From positions 8,641,860 to 8,705,859 of the forward strand of contig NC_039368.1 of the NCBI RefSeq assembly GCF_003573695.1: 64,000 nucleotides of DNA, read 5' to 3'. The notes under the pieces were generated by a model, which saw nothing but the letters and a program-made list of their open reading frames with translations, was not told the origin of the DNA and searched no databases. Positions 11,525 through 21,783 of this stretch are shown here, in pieces. Every line of letters starts with the position of its first letter. The stretch's first letter is position 1. Made by a program: the position numbers and the translations under genes. The DNA comes from Papaver somniferum (Eukaryota > Streptophyta > Magnoliopsida > Ranunculales > Papaveraceae).

Positions 11525-12760
11525 TCAGTTCTGAAGTAGCTGATGGTAATTCAGCTGACCTTGGAATATCTTCATCAGTTCAGGAACTTCTTGCTCATAC
11601 TTTATGACAAACTTCTCCAAAAAAGACTTGTCTACCATTGTTGAAAATGTGCCTAAAGAAATATTTTCCTTGATCAGACCTCTGGAGACTAAAATCCTAA
11701 TAACAGAACACCTTGGGATAATCCTCTCCTTCAATCTATGATTAAAAACTTTTGGGTATTCAGCAACAATTGATGAATCATAACCCATTTCATTCACAAG
11801 GAAATTCATTATTGCCATAATCTTCTTCTCGGACACCATCATACACTGAGGATTTTTCCTAAATGCTGTTTGAATTCGATCATCAGACCAACCCCATCTC
11901 CTGTAAACATCTATTTTTTTCCCCCAAACTTGCTTCACTCATTTGTGTCAATACGATTATAGCTATAAAAAACATAGTGTACGAAGGATTGAAACCTGAT
12001 CCCTTAACCTTCCGAACAATCTTTACAAATCTTTTAGAATCTACCATAAACGATCCTGGTTTTTTGATTAAATACTTAAGAATATTATTTTCAGGTACAC
12101 CTTCTTCACATCTCAAAAGCTTTAGGTTGACCATCAAAGCTTTAACTATGCTTATCCTAACCCGAACAAATTGCATAATCATTTTAATCACATTTTGGTC
12201 AGACTGAACAATGCTCTTAAGTATATCCAATGAAGGGATTATTCCTTTATTAAAACTCTGCCCAAGGATCAATGGGTCATTTGAGATGAAATTTGCAAGG
12301 TCAAGTCCATAAACCTCTCTAGAATTGAAAAAATTGAATTTTGGCTATCTGGTTTCATTGAGAGGATGAATGGGTTTTTGGGTATTAATTTAGAAATGCG
12401 TGCTTCAGTAAATCCGCATGCTTTTAGTAGGGTTAGTACTGAATCGGGTTTAGTTGTGGTTTTGAAATTGAGTTTTTTAGAAACACTAATAGCTTCATTT
12501 TCAGACAATCCACATGAATTTATAAGATAAGAAACTACAAATGAAGATTCAGAAGTACCATTACCATGTATTATTGCTAGTAGTAGTAGTAGAGAAGGAA
12601 TAAAAGATGGAAGTAACCCTAGATTTAGAAATTACAACATTTGGATTTTGAAATTTAAAGAGAGAATATTTAGCTGGTAGTGCTAGTGAAGAAAATTTTC
12701 CATTGATGAACTGCCTTTTCAGAGATACCCCTGCTTTATACAACACAAGGATCGAAACAT
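11525..12760 (-). pseudogene. mTERF family protein, frameshifted
   Basis: mTERF proteins are helical-repeat organelle nucleic-acid binders. The minus strand encodes the whole length of a plant mTERF, but in pieces. It has a start MFRSLCC at 12760, then a leader-like stretch ending SFSTTTTS. Next come SYLINSCGLSENEAI and KPDSVLTLLKACGFTEARIS, then the LDLANFISNDPLIL segment. The C-terminal part includes WGWSDDRIQTAFRKNPQCMM and ends QLLQN. The frame changes at about 12720, 12562, 12300-12330 and 11914-11925. The last change sits on a T7C5 run. Such homopolymer positions could be assembly errors, so a functional gene is not fully excluded. As given, the reading is a pseudogene. Confidence 0.8.
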
Positions 12761-13062
12761 TGCACCAAAATACCACCACCACCACCACCACCGGAAGGAA
12801 GAAATAGGGTTTTTTTCTGAAATCTGATAAACCCCTTGGGAGTTGTGATCTTTAGGGAGGGGCAGTTGGAACTTGTAACCGAGGGAGTGGAGTCGTAGTT
12901 GACTCATTAATTAGAAAACGATTCATAATCGATATCTGAGTTTGAGATTTTACCCAATGCGGTCAATTTCGGTCGAGACCGACTAGAGGTTTAGCGAGAC
13001 AAGATTCGGCTGAGAAACATGTTGAGACCAGTTACGAAGTCGAGGACAATATGAAAATTTAG

Positions 13063-13099
<37 letters not shown>

Positions 13100-14354
13100 A
13101 TAAAGATTTCAGGAATTTACAGGATTCTTTACCTAAATAAAATTGTCAACGTGTCAGAGACGAAACCGAGGTCTGAAATTCATGAAGACTAATGATGATG
13201 AATATGCGTGCATCACTGGCTTCCAAGTCCTGCCCAGGCATAAGACATACTCTGGACTTGTATATAGGTCATTGTAAGTCTATTTTCATTTTGCTTACTT
13301 TGCTTCCAAAGTGAGATGAAAGAATGCACAAGTTTTGCTTGTGTATCAATCAGACTCATGTAATTCTTGCCTTGAACTATCCTTGTGATGCAAATGGATT
13401 ATAACTTGTACACCAGTTAGCTTCCTTTCCTGGCCATGCCCAATTCTCAATTGGTGAATGCCCTATGTTGAACAACTTGATAGATAATATGAGCATCCAA
13501 GGAATGAACTGCAACTACCTCATCAAGTGTGTCACAATCATATTGCAATTAAATGGTATGAGCGACAAGGTATTGGACCAAAAATGCTCCAACTCATTGC
13601 GACTACCTATATACCTACTCTATAGATCGAAGGGTCAAGCACAAATCATAATTCATCCTCTTCTGGACTAGCAACTAAAGCCAACTCGTTTTTGCAGGGC
13701 CAAAGCTATTTCCAAAGAGCCTTTGCAGTTGATGTACAAGTGTGCGACATTGAACGTTCCTTTGGAATGCATCATAGTCTTGCATTCTTAGGTTTACATC
13801 ACAACGATGATGAATCCTATGCATCATGAAGCTCTCTCGAGTAAGCAACACGGTATAATGATGCTTTCACATCATATATGCTTCACTGGACAAGTTTTAT
13901 ATCTTAAGGATGCATCTTCCATTAATGCACCTTCAACCAACATCCATTCCTTATATATATCTTATCGATATTTTAACAAGTAGAAAAAGGGGAGATGTTA
14001 TCCATAGGCCGAGTCCACCTTCTTCCACGATAATGAATTCGAGAAGATGCACCATAATGATGCGTTTTATTTCTTAGCCAACATATAATTAACTTACATA
14101 ATGCACACTGATGCATTTTATCTCTTGGCCAGCATCCACAAACGCGATGAACCATGATAATAAAATTTGAGTTCTGGGCAAACATGTACTGCACGCACAA
14201 CATAATTGTTGAGATGAAGGTTTCATCATGTCATTCAATGACGCGTCTTTGAATATGTAAATGCAAGTGTTACATCTAGTCTGGCATAAAGCTATGGATG
14301 TTGACTACTTGGTCCTATGTTCTTCCCGATACGTCACAAAACTTGATTGGTTAT
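12761..14354. other. Intergenic DNA with a TA microsatellite
   Basis: A TA dinucleotide run lies at about 13068-13095. From 13780 to 14180 the words GATGCAT/ATGATGC recur, including two similar blocks near 14057 (TTTATTTCTTAGCCAACAT) and 14117 (TTTATCTCTTGGCCAGCAT). This is probably another decayed repeat. No gene recognised. Confidence 0.4.
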
Positions 14355-14792
14355 AAATAGGTTTTCAAGGTGAAGCATGATGTTGATAAAAGATATAAAA
14401 CCTTTATTGTTGCTAAAAGCTTTCATCAATTATAAGCTTTGATTACACAGATACCTTCAATCCGATAGTAAAACATGTTACACCAAGTTTAGTTCTCTCC
14501 CTTGTTTTTAATTTTGATTGGCATATCAAACATCTAGAGCATAAATAATGCCTTTTTAGATTGAGACTCGAAAGGGGAGGTTTACATGACTCAGACCCAG
14601 GATATCAAGATAAGAAACATCCATTATGTCTGTAAGTTTCACAAATCACTGTATGTACTCAAAAAATTACGAAGAGCATGGTATGAAAAATCAATGGAGG
14701 CTCTTGGTAATATATATTTTGTTTCTTACTTTCTAATTATCTTCTATTTGTTCAGAAAATTGGATCTCAATAATATAATCATCACTGCTGGT
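14355..14792 (+). mobile_element. Ty1-copia reverse transcriptase, first fragment
   Basis: Decayed copia polyprotein. Translation with frame changes and stops gives RYKTFIVAKSFHQ, then NNAFLD, then EVYMTQ, then HYVCKFHKSLYVLKK and RAWYEK. It reaches NNIIITAGDS, where intact copia elements have YVDDIIITGD. The catalytic YVDD is lost. The element stops here only because another element (14802-21195) is inserted. The reading frame resumes at 21205. Confidence 0.75.
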
Positions 14793-15154
14793 GATAGTGT
14801 TAGAGCATAGCTCGGTTGAACTCACCAAGCATTGATATGTCAAGTTTGGTTGTCATTTGGAGTCGCTTGATTAAATACTAGAGTCAACTTCGTTTATGTT
14901 AGACTAGAAAGTCTAGGAATGTTGAGAAGAAGTAACGACTACAACAACGACATCATCCTTCCACTTGAGGTTAGTAACATTGAATTGAACTTGTTTCCAT
15001 TTCTAACATATCTTTCAAGTCGTGCTATATTGAAAACATAACATGCGAGCTTGTATATAAATAGTACTCTAGTAGATAGACATGATGATAATAGTATGGT
15101 CATAGTATTAAGGAATTATATTACGAAGTATAATGCTTATCTTTTGAACTTAGT

Positions 15155-15928
15155 ACATATGACATCAACATAATCTTATATATAGTTTTATGATTACGTG
15201 TATAGGTGCATGGTGAAGATTTCATCCTAGAAAACAATGTTTTACATTTTTGTAAAGGAAGTAAGTTTGTGAACTTGTTTCATGAATTGAAAGGGCAATC
15301 AATAGGTATATTGGTCCTGCTATTGTTTGCATGTTCTTTGGATGACCAATATGTGTGAGTTGGTAGAACCGATCTTGACTCAGGTTATGTATAATGGTAT
15401 AACCGATCACAGTACCTAGACTTATGATTTGGTAAGACCGGTTCCGGTAATTGGTGTACCGATCCTAAGTAATCACCATGAGATGGTATGATCGATCCTT
15501 GTAATTGGTGTGACCGATTCTGGTAATTGGTGTGACCGATCATAAGAGTTTGTGTGACCGATCCTTGTAATTGGTATGACTGATCACAAGTAGATACCAT
15601 GTGTAGATGAAACAGATTCTTGTAATTGGTATGACCGATCCTGGTGACTGGTGTGAACGATCACAATTAGGTACCATGTTTAGGTAGAACCGATCCATGT
15701 GATTGGGATAACCGATCCGAACCCATCTATATGACTTGGTAGGACCGATAACAACTAACCATTGTGACTTGGTATGACCGATCACATAGTTGTCTTGGAA
15801 TTTTGGTTGAACCAATTCTAAACTTGTTTGAAAGTGTGGTAGAACCGATTTCAATATGCAAATCCGATTTTCCAGGACTTACATATTTTCTTCATGAACT
15901 TGTGTAGATTCAGAATTAGGGTTTGCAG
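15155..15928. repeat. 774-bp direct repeat, left copy (R1)
   Basis: Nearly identical to 18045-18818 at a constant offset of 2890 bp. I saw only two base differences (near 15331 and 15887). Both copies contain about eighteen spaced ACCGATC motifs, mostly in TTGGTATGACCGATCCT-like contexts and in one orientation. The repeats flank the FolD cassette. The short minus-strand ORFs here are by-products of the motif array. Confidence 0.9.
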
Positions 15929-16104
15929 GAGGCAGGTATTAAGCTTAAAAGAGAGAAGTGAATAAAACAGTAGAGGAATCACACCGTAAACTATTAAAAT
16001 TCCTAAAAAGAATTTTATTAATAATAAATTTCTCTCCATAAAATACAAAAGAATCTAAAACCGAAAGAAAAGATGCGTAATTGCAGAAAATATGTCCCAG
16101 CTGG

Positions 16105-17211
16105 TCATTCAAACTTAAGAGCCCTCTTAGCCATGAGAAGCGTGTTTGAGAGAAGCATTGCGGTGGTCATGGATTCCACTCCTCCCGGTACTGGAGCTAT
16201 AACTGAAGCCCACTCATAAGGCACTTCATAGCAAACGTCCCCAACAAATTGATAGGACCCTAGATGACTTTTCATCATGTTATTGCCGGTGTCAATGACA
16301 ATTGCTCTTGGCTTAATCCAGCGAGCCCTCACCAGATAAGCTCTTTCTGCAGCGGAGATAAGGATATCTGCTTGGCCAACGATCTCCTTGAGGTTCTCTG
16401 TTCCACGGTGCACAACAGTGACCTTGGAACCGTGCCTCCGTAGTAAATATGCGGCAGGAGGTGCAACGATGTCAGTATCAGTTCCATTACCAATAACAAC
16501 TACTGATTTCCCCTTTATACGAAGGTCACATCTATACAACAATTCCATGCATGCTTTGGCTGTACATGGAATTACGGAAGGAAATTTAAGCTCTTGATCT
16601 CGTGTTTTTAGTGAACTGAATCCGTCAACATCTTTCTCAACTCGAACAGCATTCAAGATTTTCGCTTTATCCATATGACGAGGTAGTGGCAGCTGAATGT
16701 GTATACCATGAACAGAGGGTTCCTCGTTGAATCGCGAAATATAATCAACAACTTCTTCTTCTGAGGAATCATCTTGCAGACGAACTACATCGGTTTCGAT
16801 CCCTGCTGCTTCACAAGCCTTCAACTTGTTCGCAAGAAGATCCGGCGAGTGATTCTTATCCCCAACTACAATAACAGTTAACTTTGGTGTGACGCCAATT
16901 GCATCCCTCATCTCCATTACTTCATCGGTGATTTCATCTATGATTTCCTCTGCAACCGCCTTTCCGTTAAGTTTCACTCTAGGAAATCTAGTACTCATTG
17001 ACATCGCCACAGCAGTAATACTAGAATTAGAACTTCGACGCTGCATGCTGATCGAGGAGGCACCAAAGCCAGCAGGATTTGGAGGTTTGAAAGAAAGAAA
17101 AGCTGGTGGTGGTCTTAGACGAACAGAACCACTTCTTCGGATTGTATCGAACTTGGGAAGACGAGCTGTTGATGTTGATGAAGAACAGCTCGAAAATATA
17201 GTTGACGCCAT
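16105..17211 (-). CDS. FolD-like methylenetetrahydrofolate dehydrogenase/cyclohydrolase, plastid type, copy 1
   Basis: An uninterrupted 368-codon frame, about the length of plant plastid FolD4. FolD interconverts 5,10-methylene-, methenyl- and 10-formyl-THF. Residues 1-75 are Ser/Arg-rich and look like a chloroplast transit peptide. The catalytic domain follows (77-195), then the NAD(P) domain (198-365). K129, Q173 in HIQLPLP and D196 in KDVDGF are kept. The YVxxK motif has become LLANK (Tyr to Leu125). The usual GRSxxVGxP loop is GNGTDTDIVAPP (241-252), and PGGVGPMT is PGGVESMT. Activity is therefore doubtful or changed. No intron is present, unlike typical plant FolD genes as I know them, suggesting a retrocopy. 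A tandem repeat of about 37 bp containing AGATGGCTTAGAAG lies just upstream. Confidence 0.88.
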   Translation of the reverse strand: MASTIFSSCSSSTSTARLPKFDTIRRSGSVRLRPPPAFLSFKPPNPAGFGASSISMQRRSSNSSITAVAMSMSTRFPRVKLNGKAVAEEIIDEITDEVMEMRDAIGVTPKLTVIVVGDKNHSPDLLANKLKACEAAGIETDVVRLQDDSSEEEVVDYISRFNEEPSVHGIHIQLPLPRHMDKAKILNAVRVEKDVDGFSSLKTRDQELKFPSVIPCTAKACMELLYRCDLRIKGKSVVVIGNGTDTDIVAPPAAYLLRRHGSKVTVVHRGTENLKEIVGQADILISAAERAYLVRARWIKPRAIVIDTGNNMMKSHLGSYQFVGDVCYEVPYEWASVIAPVPGGVESMTTAMLLSNTLLMAKRALKFE

Positions 17212-17660
17212 TGCTCAAGCGAAGACGATGATGATAGATGGCTTAGAAGTGCTCAAGCGAAGATGACGACGAGAGATGGCTTAGAAGAATATAAAGGTTT
17301 TTTTAGAGCGAACGTAATTTGATGTAAATTAATTAAGATAGATGTTTCTCTTAAATACTAAAAAAAAGAAGCAACATCTTTCCAAATTTCTATGCTTATT
17401 GATTGCTAAATACTAGAAACCTTATTGGTCTGAAACAACGGACGGATGTTAAGGGCCGGTGAGATCCGAGGGTCCTATTAATATACCAAAAAGGCAGCCC
17501 AAGCGTATCAAGGTCCATAGTTTTGAATGTTGTCAAAGTACAAGTTCGGGAAAACAGGGGCCGAGGCAGCCATTGTCATGGGTGGTCTATTGCTCACCTT
17601 CTATCGACTAATTTCCCAGTATTGCAAGCCCAATTTGGAACCTAGTGATATAACTCTATT

Positions 17661-17900
17661 ATTGGGGCTGATTTTTATTTTTGGTTTGGACATTTCATAG
17701 GATTCTAATATCCTAGATATGGATAGGGGAAGACCAAACGTGGATTAAAAGTCAAATTTCCCCATGATAGAATTTTATTATTGGGGCTGAATTCTTTTTT
17801 TGTTTGGGGGCTTCATAGGACTCTAATAACATAATGTGGATATGGGGAGACCAAATGTGTGTTAAAAGTAAAATTTACCCATTAGATATTTATTTTACCT
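17661..17900. repeat. Two tandem units of about 115 bp upstream of FolD copy 1
   Basis: Units beginning ATTATTGGGGCTGA and containing TTCATAGGA, TCTAATA and GACCAAA occur twice. The equivalent region beside FolD copy 2 (35860-36300) has four, so the cassettes differ in copy number. Confidence 0.7.
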
Positions 17901-18044
17901 AAAATTAAATTAATTCAAAATTCGAAATTCAAAACCAACGTCAATTCACCAATTTCTTCCTCTCTTCTTCTTATCAAAATCAAACAATGAATCCTATGAT
18001 CAAAATTTTTGAAATCTTTTTGGTCATCTTCATCGATTTTCAAA

Positions 18045-18818
18045 ACATATGACATCAACATAATCTTATATATAGTTTTATGATTACGTGTATAGGTGCA
18101 TGGTGAAGATTTCATCCTAGAAAACAATGTTTTACATTTTTGTAAAGGAAGTAAGTTTGTGAACTTGTTTCATGAATTGAAAGGGCAATCAATAGGTATA
18201 TTGGTCCTGCTATTGTTTGCATATTCTTTGGATGACCAATATGTGTGAGTTGGTAGAACCGATCTTGACTCAGGTTATGTATAATGGTATAACCGATCAC
18301 AGTACCTAGACTTATGATTTGGTAAGACCGGTTCCGGTAATTGGTGTACCGATCCTAAGTAATCACCATGAGATGGTATGATCGATCCTTGTAATTGGTG
18401 TGACCGATTCTGGTAATTGGTGTGACCGATCATAAGAGTTTGTGTGACCGATCCTTGTAATTGGTATGACTGATCACAAGTAGATACCATGTGTAGATGA
18501 AACAGATTCTTGTAATTGGTATGACCGATCCTGGTGACTGGTGTGAACGATCACAATTAGGTACCATGTTTAGGTAGAACCGATCCATGTGATTGGGATA
18601 ACCGATCCGAACCCATCTATATGACTTGGTAGGACCGATAACAACTAACCATTGTGACTTGGTATGACCGATCACATAGTTGTCTTGGAATTTTGGTTGA
18701 ACCAATTCTAAACTTGTTTGAAAGTGTGGTAGAACCGATTTCAATATGCAAATCCGATTTTCCAGGAGTTACATATTTTCTTCATGAACTTGTGTAGATT
18801 CAGAATTAGGGTTTGCAG
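18045..18818. repeat. 774-bp direct repeat, right copy (R2)
   Basis: Right partner of 15155-15928. It starts at ACATATGACATC and ends at GGGTTTGCAG. The remainder of X1 continues directly after it, so R1 plus R2 look like one X1 segment that was duplicated when the 2.1-kb FolD cassette was inserted. Confidence 0.9.
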
Positions 18819-20451
18819 TGTAAAGATGTCAACATATTTTGAACATGAGCATTAACTCTTATAATTTATTGTTTTAAATATATTACTTGGTACTCAAGGT
18901 GATCCTGTACCGAAATAAATTAAGAATATTTTAATTAAGGTTTTGGTTTTATATGCTTTAATTACCAGCAATTAATGCGTAGATCTAGAGAATAAAATTT
19001 AGTAATGTGCATTTACTAAATGGAGATTTTCTATGAGATATTTCGGAAATATTGGAAAAAAATTTATTGGAATTAGGAAAACTGAATTTGGGCATTCATT
19101 GCATATCTAGAGAGCATTTTTGGGTTTGGAAATTCATTGGTGTCCAAACATCCTTGGTCTATAAATACCTAAGTTTGCGTATTTAGCAAACTATCCTAAG
19201 ATCCAGGCAAACTTCATTATTTGTTGTTTGTGGTGGAGCCGTCTATTCAGAGAGGAAAGTACTCTAATTAGGTGAAATCTCTTACAACTGCTCGTTTAAA
19301 GACTTTTGTGGAATCAAGAAGCTATACGAGTACCGTTGGTGGGAAACTAGATAATTGCAGTGTTGTCAGTTTTCGATGTGATTTGATTGACTAACGGTTG
19401 TTGAAACTTTGATTGCACCTAGTTTGTTTGTTCTTGAGAATCTTCTCTTTTGATCTAAAGACATCTTGTGATAACCCATTGTTAAAAGACTCTGTTATGT
19501 GTGTGATTGATCACAAGAAGATTCAAGTGGTGTTGTGCAGGTACTTGAAGACAATAGAAAATTTGAAGACGAAGAAGAATTCTTATTATTTTTCGTATCT
19601 CGTAGGTTTAGTGCACAAACCTTGATCGGTTTGGATCCAACTAGATACAATTTATCTTTGATATATCTGACTGATTAGTTGCGTGATATCGACATTCTCT
19701 ATAGTTTCTCTTTGAGATCTATATCGATTGAGTGTAAATCTAAACTTTACTATTTCAGTAGTTATTAGATAGATTAATCTAACCATACAATGGAGTTTAT
19801 TAGATTAAACTTAAGAGACTTTGTCAACGACTCATTATATCATGTAGCAAGATTGATTGGAGAGGTTACCAAACAGATTATTCCTTCGCTGTTTGGACTA
19901 CGATCCAAAGGACTTGCTATTCACGTGCGTGACTCTAGAAGTCGAAGGTGCAGGGATAGTGAGGGAACTAAGTACCTAAGAGTAGTCTGCTTGTTCTCAA
20001 CTGTACGAAGTTGGTATTTGATTTTGTATAGCGGCTTAATTCTGAGAGTATACAAAACTGGACTAGGTCACTGGATTTTTCTGCATTTGCGGTTTCCTCG
20101 TTAGCAAAATCTCGTTGTGTCTTTTACTTTATTTTTCGCATTATAATTGTTAGTATAATTAAGTAAAACACACAAGTAAGTTGACTCCGTAATACTTGAT
20201 ATTGATCCTATAGAGTTTTGGTTATTACCGAACCTATTATCAAGTACACACTTTGTTGTCGTATCGTCTCGATCTTGTATCTATAGTCAATCACACAAGT
20301 GATCTTATTGTTATATTGTCTCAATCTCAATCAATAGACGATCACACAAAGTGTGAACCGAATTTTCGTATTCTCTCGACTTTGTCCATATACGATCACA
20401 TTCGGAAGAGGACTTATAGGTTGATATACAAAATATTGTGGTGTATATGGG

Positions 20452-21171
20452 TAGGGCTGAACATGGTGTCGGTTAACCGTTGGAAACCGACCGAACCAGA
20501 CCAATAAGCAAGAAACCGAACCAAACCATTTAGATTTGGATTGGTTTGGTAAAAAAAGTTGAAAAACCGACATTACTGGTTTGGTTTTGGTTTGACCTGA
20601 AAACCGAACCAAAAACCATTGGGGAACCGATTAATTTTTAAACTTAGTTTCTACCGTCGATTTAAAGGTATTAGATTCTACCCATTGATTTAGAGGATAA
20701 ATAGAAACCCTAAATATAATATTTCATTATGATACTCTCCCTCTTTCTCTTTCTCCTTCTCTCAGCCGCCTCCCTTCTCCACCCCCAACTACTCGACTTT
20801 TTTCTTCCCGTCTTCCTTCTTTTTTATTTGTCAATAACTAAATTAAGATATGTTATATATCTTCTTTTGATCTCTAGAATTAGAGTAAGCTTTAACTATT
20901 CTTGATTTTTTTTTGTCTGTATATTTGTGTAAACCAATACTATCGGCAACTACGATTTTTTTATCTGTAAATTTGTGTATTTTTTTTTTGGTTTGACATA
21001 ATTATTGGTTAACCAAAAACCACTGGGAAAAACCGAAACCAACTGGAACCATTTGGAAACCGAACCAATGGTTAATGGATTGGTTTGGTTTAGATTTTTA
21101 GAAACCAATAGTATTGGTTTCGGTTTTGGTTTGGCTAGAAACCGAACCAAAACCGACCATGAACAGCCCTA
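20452..21171. mobile_element. hAT-type MITE, 720 bp
   Basis: The perfect 8-bp target duplication TATATGGG lies at 20444-20451 and 21172-21179. The inverted ends are TAGGGCTGAACATGGT and TAGGGCTGTTCATGGT. The interior has many ACCGAACC and GGTTTGGT motifs in both orientations and a CT-rich tract at 20740-20790. There is no transposase frame. It is inserted near the right end of X1. Confidence 0.88.
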
Positions 21172-21204
21172 TATATGGGTACCCTCGTATTTTAAGATAG
21201 TGTT

Positions 21205-21783
21205 TCTCATTGTAACTTAACTATTTCTCATATGTGTTCCCAGTTTCATGTCAATTAAGGATTAGCAGAGTTACATTACTTCTTAGGTCTTGAGGTTAAG
21301 AGGAATGATAAAGTGATTTTTCTTTGTCGGGATAATTAAGTATGCCTTAGAATGGTTAACAAATACTAACTTGGTGGGTATTAAACCTTGCAATTTTCTT
21401 TTTCCTACGTCTTTCATATTCAGTGCCAATGGTGAAGTTCATTTGTTCAATATTACTGAATATAGGTCAGTCATAGGATCTTTGCTATGATATCTCACTT
21501 GGACCAGACTTGAATTATATCTTATTATTAATAAAATATCTCAGTTTATACAACCTCTAACTTCTCACTTGACTGTTGATAAAGGGGCGTTAAGGTACAT
21601 CAAAGGTACTCTGGATCATCAATTTTTCATTATTAAAGTATTTACTTCTCTGCAAGGTTATTCTGATGTAGATTGGACGACAATCCAGATGATACGAGAT
21701 TAACTTGTGGTTACCGTGTCTTTTTTGGTGCTAATCCTATCAACCGATCTGCAAAGAAACAAGTTACTCTCAAGGTATAGTTG
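21205..21783 (+). mobile_element. Ty1-copia reverse transcriptase/RNase H, second fragment
   Basis: The copia frame resumes with ELHYFLGLEVKRN and CRDN, then decays, but keeps RYIKGT-like and GYRVFFGAN stretches with SAKKQVT near 21760. The end reads SRYSC, equivalent to the SRSSxEAEY motif, and is cut by the insertion at 21784. Confidence 0.72.

Larger units (their letters stand above)
14802..21195. mobile_element. Mutator-like element without TIRs (X1) inserted in copia
   Basis: The 9-bp target duplication GATAGTGTT is perfect at 14793-14801 and 21196-21204. Removing the insert rejoins the copia frame (GDS-V-SHC). The ends (AGAGCATAGCTCGG at left, CCCTCGTATTTTAA at right) are not inverted copies of each other, fitting a non-TIR Mutator-like element. 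The ends match those of a second insertion at 21784-25403. Later insertions inside X1 are a FolD cassette with a 774-bp direct repeat and a 720-bp hAT MITE. Without them X1 is about 2.8 kb. Confidence 0.7.

Noticed and set aside
15340..15850. CRISPR-like spaced repeats (ACCGATC array)
   Set aside because: The repeats are too short and degenerate, spacing is variable, there are no cas genes, and the genome is eukaryotic and the array lies inside a transposon.
15222..15854. Minus-strand ORFs of 62, 71 and 104 codons, repeated at 18112-18744
   Set aside because: They are translations of the ACCGATC motif array and are duplicated only because the DNA is duplicated.
16889..17266. 125-codon plus-strand ORF opposite FolD
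   Set aside because: Shadow of the FolD coding strand; FolD family motifs are on the minus strand.
15155..18818. R1/R2 as LTRs of a retrotransposon that captured FolD
   Set aside because: The repeats could be read as TG..CA, but there is no primer-binding site after R1, no polypurine tract before R2 and no 5-bp duplication. The other FolD cassette has no such flanks. X1 sequence also continues smoothly into both repeats.
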